Shown here: one piece after another, positions 6,825 to 11,851 of the stretch
Numbering within the stretch: position 1 is the stretch's first letter
Layout of the letters: each line of letters starts with the position of its first letter
Source: an uncultured Oscillospiraceae bacterium
Lineage (GTDB): Bacteria > Bacillota > Clostridia > Oscillospirales > Oscillospiraceae
DNA length: 11,851 nt
Reading direction: 5' to 3'
Assembly (NCBI GenBank): GCA_934565795.1
Contig: CAKTIM010000042.1
Span: 1 to 11,851, forward strand
Position numbers and translations under genes: made by a program
Notes under the pieces: generated by a model
The model's database searches: none
The model's input: the letters and a program-made list of their open reading frames with translations, nothing else
What the model was told of the DNA's origin: nothing

Positions 6825-6993
6825 CGGATACCAGCCGCCCGCAACGTGATGGGCCTGAGCTGCCGGTTGAACGGAAGTCGGAAAAATATTCTGAGTTCGT
6901 AGGGGGCGGCAATTTGTCGCCCCGCCGGGTACCGGGATTGAGCGGTTCGTCTATACAGTTCACTTTCGTTGGCTTTCGGGCGGCTGGTATCCG
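6825..6993. repeat. Perfect 17-bp inverted repeat pair bounding 169 bases
   Basis: CGGATACCAGCCGCCCG (6825-6841) and its exact reverse complement (6977-6993) are 135 bases apart. The interior holds a separate hairpin (6903-6923) and no open frame I would call a gene. The pair may be the ends of a small non-autonomous element, or two inverted copies of a short genome repeat that happen to be close. Confidence 0.75.
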
Positions 6994-6995
6994 AT

Positions 6996-7041
6996 GAATC
7001 AATTGTATGATTGCCACTGGCAATCATGGATATTCTGATTC
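6996..7041. repeat. Nested hairpin
   Basis: A perfect 9-bp stem ATGATTGCC/GGCAATCAT (7007-7015 with 7019-7027) has a 3-base loop and sits inside an outer pair GAATCA/TGATTC (6996-7001 with 7036-7041). There is no T run, so it is not an intrinsic terminator. It begins three bases after the right 17-bp inverted repeat. Confidence 0.7.
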
Positions 7042-7060
7042 GCTGCGCGGAGCACCACCC

Positions 7061-7264
7061 CTACGGACTCAGAATGATTAACCGTCTACCTTTTTAACCA
7101 AATCTCTCTCGAAACCGTTACCCGAGTGCCCTCTTCAGTCGCTGAGGCGACAGCTTCCCCCACAGGGAAGCTCAGAGATGTGCCCTCGAGGTTATACGTT
7201 CATCTTTAATGCTTCCGAAACCGTAGGGTTTAGGGTCGGCAGGTTGCCGACCCCTACGGGGGGC
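7061..7264. repeat. 204-base dispersed hairpin repeat, copy B
   Basis: Second copy of the element at 78-282, in the same orientation, and again just beyond the 3' end of a minus-strand gene. It keeps the GTCGC/GCGAC hairpin, the AGCTTCCC/GGGAAGCT hairpin and the GGGTCGGCA/TGCCGACCC hairpin. The 10-base word ACCCCTACGG occurs at both its edges (7057-7066 and 7250-7259). In copy B the first hairpin of copy A is degraded. Confidence 0.85.
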
Positions 7265-7272
7265 AGGTGCTG

Positions 7273-7306
7273 AAACGCCCTCGCCTGGTGGGGCGGGGGC
7301 GTTTTT
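7273..7306. terminator. Terminator-like hairpin between convergent units
   Basis: A 13-bp stem with one T-G pair (7273-7285 with 7292-7304) has a 6-base loop. The T run is longer in the plus direction (7302-7306) than in the minus direction (TTT). It lies about 25 bases beyond the stop of the secreted-protein gene, so it most likely ends that minus-strand transcript and may work both ways. Confidence 0.6.
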
Positions 7307-7330
7307 GGGGGTGTTTTATTGGGGGGAAGA

Positions 7331-8746
7331 TCAGGCGGCGGGGGTGGTGGCGGCGAAGAGTTGGGTTATGGTGGCCAGGCCGGATTGCAGGGACTCGACC
7401 ACGGTGGCAAACTCGGTTTCCTCCAGGCGGGTCAGTTCGCTGAAGGTGGGCATGGTTACGGTGTCGTCGGTACGAATGTTCAATGTAACGGTGCCGCCGA
7501 ATGCTTCGCCGTCTACCTTGTCTACGATCAGGGAGAACAGCTCATCCTCCACCACGTAGCTGCCGGAGACGGTGGTGGTGCTGGCGGTCAGCTCGCCGGT
7601 TTCGTAGTCGGTGTCGGTGGTGGTGACGGCGACGTCATAGGTCTGGGCGGTGTTGTCCTGGCTGTAGACGACGGCGAAGGTCTCGTCGTCTCCCCGGTAG
7701 CTGCCGAAGTGGAAGCCGTAGGCCAAGTCGGTGTCAACGGTCACGTCGAATTGCAGGGCGGTCGCGGTGCCGTCCACGTCCACCATCTCCAGGCGGAAGA
7801 AGTCCTGGGCCTCGTTCATCAGCAGCGCGCCGGACACGGTTTCGTCATCCACAGAGATTTCCAGGGCCACCTTCACCGCCGTGTTTTCCGTGGTGCAGGT
7901 GACGACGGAAACGGAAAGGGCAGCCTGGGTCAGCTCGTCGGTAATGGTCTGGCGAACCTCGTCCATATTCTCCAGAATGGTCTGGACGGCGGTTGCGCCG
8001 TCGGGAATGGACAGGTCATCCTGCATGAAGCCGAACAGCGCGAAGAAATCGAAGAACTCCTCCGCTGCCTTTTGCAGCTCGGCGTCCTGCTCCAGCGCGG
8101 TGAGCAGGGAATCGTAGAAAGCGATCAGCGCCTCGGTGCTCACGGTGATGCGGGTCTGGGAGACGAGCACGTTCTGGCCGTTGATGCTCACGGTGGCGGG
8201 GGCGGATTCCAGGGCCAGCTTATTGCGGATATCGTCGAAGGCCTGTGCGCCCGCCGCGCCCAGCACCTCGATGGCGTTGGTCAGGGCGTCCGTGTCCAGG
8301 CCGGACAGGTCGGGCAGCTCAGGCAGCTCCTCTTGCAGGCTGCCGCTCAGCAGCGCCTGCAGCTGATTGTAGGTGTCCTCGTCCAGCGCGAACTGGGAGC
8401 CGGAGTCGGGGGCAAAGATCGAGGTTTTCAGATTCTCGGCCAGGGTGGCCAGGTCTACGCCATAGGTCTTGTCCAGGAAGCCGCTCCTGACGGCGACGGC
8501 CTGAGTGCTGGCATAGCCGGTCAGGTCGGCAAAGCTTTCGCCGTTGAGCAGCAGCTGTACGCCCATGGACATCACCAGCTCCGGGGAGACGATCAGCTTG
8601 CCGGAGGCCTCGATTCCCTCCGCCGCGAGCACCAGCTCCACGGAAACCGCGTCGTTGTCCGCCCGGGCGGGGGCGGCCAGGGCGAGCACCATCGCAAACG
8701 CCATCACTGCGGACAGCAGCCGGGCGGCATTGCGGGTCATTTTCAT
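7331..8746 (-). CDS. Exported protein of unknown function
   Basis: A 471-residue protein I cannot place in a family. Residues 1-30 form a classical signal peptide: KMTR, a hydrophobic core, then an APARA-D cleavage site. There is no lipobox, no later membrane segment and no cell-wall sorting motif, so it is probably released or held non-covalently. The mature N-terminal half (about 31-270) is helix-rich and acidic. The C-terminal half (about 275-440) is rich in Thr, Val and Asp with alternating strand patterns that suggest a beta-sheet domain. The ATG at 8746 is preferred: AAAGGATGG (8755-8763) is 8 bases upstream, whereas an ATG at 8758 would sit inside that RBS. It has its own promoter downstream of the motor genes and in the same direction. 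Confidence 0.85.
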   Translation of the reverse strand: MKMTRNAARLLSAVMAFAMVLALAAPARADNDAVSVELVLAAEGIEASGKLIVSPELVMSMGVQLLLNGESFADLTGYASTQAVAVRSGFLDKTYGVDLATLAENLKTSIFAPDSGSQFALDEDTYNQLQALLSGSLQEELPELPDLSGLDTDALTNAIEVLGAAGAQAFDDIRNKLALESAPATVSINGQNVLVSQTRITVSTEALIAFYDSLLTALEQDAELQKAAEEFFDFFALFGFMQDDLSIPDGATAVQTILENMDEVRQTITDELTQAALSVSVVTCTTENTAVKVALEISVDDETVSGALLMNEAQDFFRLEMVDVDGTATALQFDVTVDTDLAYGFHFGSYRGDDETFAVVYSQDNTAQTYDVAVTTTDTDYETGELTASTTTVSGSYVVEDELFSLIVDKVDGEAFGGTVTLNIRTDDTVTMPTFSELTRLEETEFATVVESLQSGLATITQLFAATTPAA

Positions 8747-8804
8747 TTGCAATTCCATCCTTTCAAATTATGTTTTCAAATCATGCAGCGGGATTCTATG
8801 CCCG

Positions 8805-8833
8805 ATTATATCAGATCCACCGGGCCGGTTCAA
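8805..8833 (-). promoter_or_regulatory. Promoter of the exported-protein gene
   Basis: On the minus strand TTGAAC (8828-8833), a 17-base spacer and an extended -10 TGA-TATAAT (8805-8810) form a strong sigma-A promoter. It lies between the stop of the MotB/OmpA-like gene and the exported-protein gene. There is no hairpin terminator between these two genes, so readthrough from the motor genes could add to expression. Confidence 0.85.
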
Positions 8834-8869
8834 TAGGAATGATTGTAAAAAGAAAAAAATAATGGTTTC

Positions 8870-9892
8870 TTAATCCCCTTGGGTCTCGCCGGGAACCTGG
8901 ATGGCCAGGTACTGATTCAGGGCGTCCAGCACGCTTTCGTCCTTCAGGGTGATGGAAATTTCAATGCGGCGGTTCTGCGCCCGACCCTCCACCGTCTCGT
9001 TGGTGGCCACCGGGCGGGTGGAGCCGTAGCCGGCGGCGCAGAAGTATTCGGCGTAGGGGGCCAGGACGCCGCCCTGGGTGGTCATCAGGTAGGTGAGCAC
9101 GGAATTTGCCCGGTCGGTGGAGAGCTTGCGGTTGAGGGTATCGGAGCCGGTGCTGTCTGCGTGGCCGCCGATGACGATGGTGTCCACATACTCGATGCTG
9201 TCGCTGCTCTCCAGGAAGCTGGCAAAGCCCATGGCCAGCTGATCCAGCAGCACCCGGCTGTTGGCCTTCAGCTCTGCGGAGCCTTGGTCAAACAGCACGC
9301 TCTCGCTGAGCACCAGGCTGCCCGTGTCACTGATGGAGATGGTGTTGGCGTTGCCCATCACCTGCTCCACGTTCTGACGGATCTTCTCCACAATGTCCAC
9401 CCGCAGGAAGGCCGCCGCCTGCATCTGGGCGCGCACCTGGCCCAGCTCTGCCTGGGTGTTGTCCAGATAAAGCTGCTGCTGGGCCATCTGGGCCTGCTGC
9501 TGGGCGATGGTATCCTTCTGGGCGGCGATATCCTCCTGCTGCTGCAGAATGAAGTTGGCCTGCTCGATGATGCTGGAGGCCTGCTGATCCAGGGTGATCT
9601 GCTGCTGATCCAAATCCTGCCGGGCGGTTTCCAGATTGTCGGAGACGGTTTGCAGCTCCTCCTCCTTGTCCTTGACCTGCTGGGTGGCCACGATCAGCTG
9701 ATTCAGGGTGTCGCGCAGCTCCTCCTCCTTATGGGCCAGGTCGTTGTTGGTGATGATATTCTGGATGTAGGCCAGCAGCATCAGGAAAAACAGGATCAGC
9801 GCCACCGCCGACATCATATCCGTGTACGATGGCCAGAAGCCCTGCTCCCCGTTGGAGGCGCCGGTCTGGGTGCGACGGCTGGTTTTTCTCAT
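8870..9892 (-). CDS. MotB/OmpA-like motor subunit with long coiled coil and peptidoglycan-binding domain
   Basis: A 340-residue inner-membrane protein and the likely partner of the adjacent channel protein. A short cytoplasmic tail precedes a single TM helix (about 22-43) of MotB type, with SYTDMM holding D25 at the position of the proton-carrying Asp of MotB. Residues of about 50-165 are a Gln/Glu-rich coiled coil. Residues of about 190-330 are an OmpA-like domain with the motif N254-x2-L-S-x2-R-A-x2-V265 and a GGHADSTG strand, which bind peptidoglycan in this family. The start ATG overlaps the previous stop by one base (TGATG), with GAAAGGGG as RBS, so translation is coupled. It resembles MotB and ZorB but is not flagellar by context. 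What it moves or anchors is unknown. Confidence 0.9.
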   Translation of the reverse strand: MRKTSRRTQTGASNGEQGFWPSYTDMMSAVALILFFLMLLAYIQNIITNNDLAHKEEELRDTLNQLIVATQQVKDKEEELQTVSDNLETARQDLDQQQITLDQQASSIIEQANFILQQQEDIAAQKDTIAQQQAQMAQQQLYLDNTQAELGQVRAQMQAAAFLRVDIVEKIRQNVEQVMGNANTISISDTGSLVLSESVLFDQGSAELKANSRVLLDQLAMGFASFLESSDSIEYVDTIVIGGHADSTGSDTLNRKLSTDRANSVLTYLMTTQGGVLAPYAEYFCAAGYGSTRPVATNETVEGRAQNRRIEISITLKDESVLDALNQYLAIQVPGETQGD

Positions 9893-10776
9893 CAGTTGTC
9901 GCCCCTTTCAGAGCTGCGGGTCACCCGGCGGATGGCGGCGGTCAGATCCCGCACGGCCACGTCCATTTTTTCCACCGTGCCCCGCAGATTGTAATCAAAT
10001 TCCGAGAAGTCCCGCACGCCCTGGTTGAAGCAGTCCACCGTGGCGTTGAAGCCGGTCAGGCTCTGCTGCAGCGCGCCGGTGGAGCCCTTCAGCGCGTCGT
10101 CGATGGCGGCGGCAGCGGCGTTCAGCCCACCGATCATCTGGCGCACCAGCGCGGCGTCGTCCTTCGGCGCGTTGGTGCTGAGGCGGGGGGCGACCCGGTG
10201 GTCAAGCCACAGCTCCAGCTCGTTTTCCAGCTGCTCCCGGATGGACTCCGGGCTGAAAATGGAGCGCAGAATGGTCAGGATGATGGAGCAGCTCACGCCA
10301 ACCAGGGAGGTATAGAACGCCACGCCCATGCCGGACAGGGCGGAAAGCAGGCCGCTGCCCATGTTGTTCAGCGCGTTCTGCCAGTCGGCGGTGCTGCCCA
10401 GCAGCTGGGACAGGGAGCTGACGGACAGGCTCAGGCCCAGGAAGGTACCCAGCAGGCCCATGGTGACAAACAGCGAGACGGCGTTGCTCAAAAACCGCTC
10501 ACAGAACAGGTAGAAGCCCATGTCCGCATGAATGGTGCTGGTGACGATGGCGGGGGTATTGGTCTCCTGACCGAAGGTATTGTAGGCGGCGGTGAATTCC
10601 TCCAGCGCATCGCGCACCAGCTGGCTGCGATGGGTATCGCCCACAATGGCAAGCTTGGTCTGGCGGCGGTAGGCGCAGCTGACGGCGAACAGCATCACCG
10701 CCGCCACGGCAAACAGCATCAGGATCATAATGATGACGACCACACTGACGGGGTGCATATTTGCAAGAAATTTCAT
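9892..10776 (-). CDS. MotA/TolQ/ExbB-family proton-channel subunit
   Basis: A 294-residue membrane protein with three predicted TM helices (about 10-34, 97-120 and 146-170). Family signatures are TMGLLGTFLGLSLS in the second helix and LLSALSGMGVAFYTSLVGV in the third. About 60 cytoplasmic residues separate TM1 and TM2. After TM3 come roughly 120 residues of helical tail (213-290 probably coiled). Three TMs resemble TolQ, ExbB and ZorA more than the four of flagellar MotA. AAGGAGG (10784-10790) sits 7 bases before the ATG. With the next gene it should form a 5:2 ion-driven rotary motor; that stoichiometry is family knowledge, not seen here. The tail is much shorter than in typical ZorA proteins. 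Confidence 0.88.
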   Translation of the reverse strand: MKFLANMHPVSVVVIIMILMLFAVAAVMLFAVSCAYRRQTKLAIVGDTHRSQLVRDALEEFTAAYNTFGQETNTPAIVTSTIHADMGFYLFCERFLSNAVSLFVTMGLLGTFLGLSLSVSSLSQLLGSTADWQNALNNMGSGLLSALSGMGVAFYTSLVGVSCSIILTILRSIFSPESIREQLENELELWLDHRVAPRLSTNAPKDDAALVRQMIGGLNAAAAAIDDALKGSTGALQQSLTGFNATVDCFNQGVRDFSEFDYNLRGTVEKMDVAVRDLTAAIRRVTRSSERGDN

Positions 10777-10810
10777 AAAAAAGCCTCCTTGTTTCGTTGC
10801 GTCGGGAACA

Positions 10811-10835
10811 TACGCCGCCCCATGCGGCGGGCGTA
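10811..10835 (-). promoter_or_regulatory. Hairpin in the 5' leader of the motor operon
   Basis: A 9-bp stem with one bulged base (10811-10819 with 10826-10835) lies in the roughly 65-base leader between the -10 box and the RBS, and has no T run. It may stabilise the leader or be a protein-binding site. Nothing shows which. Confidence 0.5.
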
Positions 10836-10846
10836 CATTTTATGTC

Positions 10847-10875
10847 ATTTTACCACGAAGCAGCGCTTTTCTCAA
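10847..10875 (-). promoter_or_regulatory. Promoter of the motor operon
   Basis: On the minus strand TTGAGA (10870-10875), a 17-base spacer and an extended -10 TGG-TAAAAT (10847-10852) form a good sigma-A promoter about 70 bases above the channel gene. It is divergent from the DUF4867 promoter, with about 150 bases between the two -35 boxes. Confidence 0.75.
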
Positions 10876-10937
10876 GAGACGTAAGAAAAAACTAAGAATT
10901 TTTATTCATAGCCCATGGGAGGGTATCCGGCGTTCGG

Positions 10938-11002
10938 TAATTTGCATGAAATGGCCGACAGGAAAATATGCATTTCTCCAAAATTCCGAGAATCGCAAAT
11001 TA
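10938..11002. promoter_or_regulatory. Inverted repeats upstream of the DUF4867 promoter
   Basis: TAATTTGC (10938-10945) and GCAAATTA (10995-11002) are perfect complements 49 bases apart. Inside them lies TTCTC/GAGAA (10974-10978 with 10988-10992). They stand 27 bases upstream of the -35 box at 11029, a reasonable place for a regulator of a sugar operon. The regulator is not in the window and the role is inferred. Confidence 0.4.
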
Positions 11003-11028
11003 GTCTAGTAAATAGCCTGAAGTGGGCA

Positions 11029-11057
11029 TTGAGAAGCGGCGGAAAAAGGGGTACAAT
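11029..11057 (+). promoter_or_regulatory. Promoter of the DUF4867/isomerase operon
   Basis: TTGAGA (11029-11034), a 17-base spacer and TACAAT (11052-11057) lie about 59 bases before the DUF4867 start. Because this promoter is inside the upstream part of the open frame, the long N-terminal extension of that frame is not translated. Confidence 0.75.
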
Positions 11058-11115
11058 GGAGCCATCCCAAGCTGGAAGCCTGCGGTCTGCCGCAGAGCAT
11101 CAAAGGAGGTACATG

Positions 11116-11754
11116 ATGGAAATTCTTTCCGTATTTGATCCCGCGTTCAAGTCCTATGGCAAGGTGATCACCGGCATGGAGGAAACCTGCCGCGAGATTC
11201 TGGACACCCTGGCCCAGACGCCCCTGCCCGACGCCACCGGTTACGTCCCCACCGACCCGGCGCTTCAGGAGCTGCCCGCTGCGGTGGAGGTCTCCGAGAA
11301 TCTGTTCGGCGGCATGCCCGCCCAGCTGGGCTGGTGCAACGGCCATAATACCAAGCTGAACTGCCTGGAATACCACCGGGATTCCGAATTCAACCTGGGC
11401 ACCCAGGACTTTATCCTCCTGCTGGCCAAGCTGGACGACATTGAAAACGGCGTGCTGGACACCGCCAAGGTCAAGGCCTTCCGCGCCCCCGCCGGTACGC
11501 TGGTGGAGGTCTACGCCACCACGCTGCACTATGCCCCCTGCCATACCGACCCTGCCAAGGGCTTCCGGGTTCTGGTGGCGCTGCCCTGGCTGACCAACAC
11601 CGAAAAGCCCCACCTGAAGGAGCTGGCCCCCGAGGACAAGCTGCTGTGGGCGAAGAACAAGTGGCTGCTGGCCCACGCCGAATCCAGCGAGGCTGCCCAG
11701 GGCGCTTATGTGGGCCTGGTGGGCAAGAATCTTGACATTGCCGATTCTATCTGA
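11116..11754 (+). CDS. DUF4867 family protein (sugar-operon associated)
   Basis: A 212-residue soluble protein that I recognise as DUF4867 from its central block ENLFGGMPAQLGWCNG, the following LECLEYH-like HRDSEFN segment (here LNCLEYHRDSEFN) and the closing AAQGAYVGLVGKN. His, Glu and Asp residues and a later HYAPCH suggest a cupin-like metal site, but this is inference. No enzyme activity is established to my knowledge. Two adjacent in-frame ATGs exist. The second (11116) is 6 bases after AAAGGAGG (11102-11109) and the first only 3, so the second is chosen. An isomerase-family gene starts 22 bases after the stop. From memory, DUF4867 genes are often found next to sugar isomerases and kinases, which suggests a role in deoxysugar or pentose handling. 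Confidence 0.88.
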   Translation: MEILSVFDPAFKSYGKVITGMEETCREILDTLAQTPLPDATGYVPTDPALQELPAAVEVSENLFGGMPAQLGWCNGHNTKLNCLEYHRDSEFNLGTQDFILLLAKLDDIENGVLDTAKVKAFRAPAGTLVEVYATTLHYAPCHTDPAKGFRVLVALPWLTNTEKPHLKELAPEDKLLWAKNKWLLAHAESSEAAQGAYVGLVGKNLDIADSI

Positions 11755-11776
11755 ACAATAAAGGAGAAAAAAGATT

Positions 11777-11851
11777 ATGAAGAACATCCCAGAAGTGAAG
11801 CTCGGCATTATTGCCGTGTCCCGCGACTGCTTCCCCATTGCGCTGTCCACC
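11777..11851 (+). CDS. L-fucose/L-arabinose isomerase family protein, 5' fragment
   Basis: Only the first 25 codons are present, and the gene continues past the window edge. The ATG follows AAGGAG (11761-11766). The start reads MKNIPEVKLGIIAVSRDCFP, which resembles the N-terminus of clostridial L-fucose/L-arabinose isomerase-family proteins, where a KLGIIAVSRDCFP strand opens the Rossmann-like first domain. Such enzymes interconvert an aldose and a ketose. It is the second gene after the promoter at 11029. The family call rests on a short segment, and the substrate cannot be stated. Confidence 0.65.
   Translation, partial: MKNIPEVKLGIIAVSRDCFPIALST

Larger units (their letters stand above)
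6726..7060. other. Gene-free, repeat-rich spacer
   Basis: I see no credible gene here. The open frames on both strands lack an RBS and run through the inverted repeats. The stretch contains the 17-bp inverted repeat pair (6825-6841 and 6977-6993), a GGGGCG/CGCCCC hairpin (6903-6923) and a nested hairpin (6996-7041). ATTCTGAGTTCGTAGGGG at 6888-6905 recurs in inverted orientation, with one change, at 7058-7075, leading into copy B of the 205-base repeat. It lies between convergent transcription units. Confidence 0.7.

Noticed and set aside
6698..7027. Two overlapping minus-strand frames of about 105 codons in the intergenic spacer
   Set aside because: They lack an RBS, overlap the yicI terminator at one end and the inverted repeats at the other, and show no domain.
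7319..8836. 505-codon plus-strand frame opposite the exported-protein gene
   Set aside because: The minus strand has a signal peptide, RBS and promoter. The plus frame is Gly/Gln/Val-rich and passes through that promoter.
8879..9994. Plus-strand frame opposite the MotB-like gene
   Set aside because: Leu/Gly-rich shadow of the coiled-coil and OmpA coding region.
8870..10776. Zorya anti-phage defence system (ZorAB)
   Set aside because: The pair is ZorAB-like in architecture, but the channel subunit lacks the long tail typical of ZorA, and no ZorC, ZorD or ZorE gene is present. The next gene downstream encodes an exported protein.
8870..10776. Flagellar stator motAB
   Set aside because: Three rather than four TM helices in the channel subunit, an atypically long coiled coil in the partner, and no chemotaxis or flagellar genes nearby.
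10915..11115. 67-codon N-terminal extension of the DUF4867 protein
   Set aside because: It spans the promoter at 11029-11057, and the RBS at 11102-11109 points to the ATG at 11116.

Overview
The window looks like a chromosomal piece from a GC-rich Clostridia species, probably an Oscillospiraceae-type gut anaerobe. This is inferred from near-consensus Shine-Dalgarno sites, sigma-A promoters that almost all have 17-base spacers, DUF6440 and DUF4867 proteins (families I associate with this group), and families of short hairpin-rich repeats between genes. Most genes are ordinary housekeeping or carbohydrate genes. The least explained part is an ion-motor pair next to a secreted protein.

Left part (1-2231). 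A leftward promoter and ribosome binding site at 5-57 belong to a gene that starts just outside the window. A 205-base repeat (78-282) ends two bases before the stop codon of pepF, the M3 oligoendopeptidase F gene (minus strand). pepF has its own promoter and lies back to back with the next operon.

Membrane-domain operon and MITE (2147-4032). A strong extended -10 promoter, with a palindrome filling its spacer, drives an NfeD-like membrane protein and an SPFH/band-7 (stomatin-like) protein, a common partner pair. A terminator follows. Directly against it is a 165-base palindromic MITE-like element, and then a 61-residue DUF6440 gene whose ribosome binding site starts just past the element's edge.

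alpha-Xylosidase (4033-6725). A roughly 300-base upstream region with a good -10 box, no recognisable -35 box and several inverted repeats precedes a full-length YicI-type GH31 alpha-xylosidase. The gene ends in a 17-bp stem terminator.

Repeat-rich gap (6726-7330). No credible gene is present. The gap holds a pair of perfect 17-bp inverted repeats, several hairpins, a second copy of the 205-base repeat and a terminator-like hairpin.

Motor and secreted protein (7331-10875, all minus strand). A three-TM MotA/TolQ/ExbB-type channel gene overlaps by one base a MotB-like gene with a plug-side Asp, a long coiled coil and an OmpA peptidoglycan-binding domain. Downstream, from its own promoter, is a 471-residue exported protein I do not recognise. 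No flagellar, Tol-Pal, Exb or Zorya partner genes are visible.

Right edge (10876-11851). A promoter with upstream inverted repeats drives a DUF4867 gene and the first 25 codons of what looks like an L-fucose/L-arabinose isomerase-family protein, the start of a probable sugar-catabolism operon.
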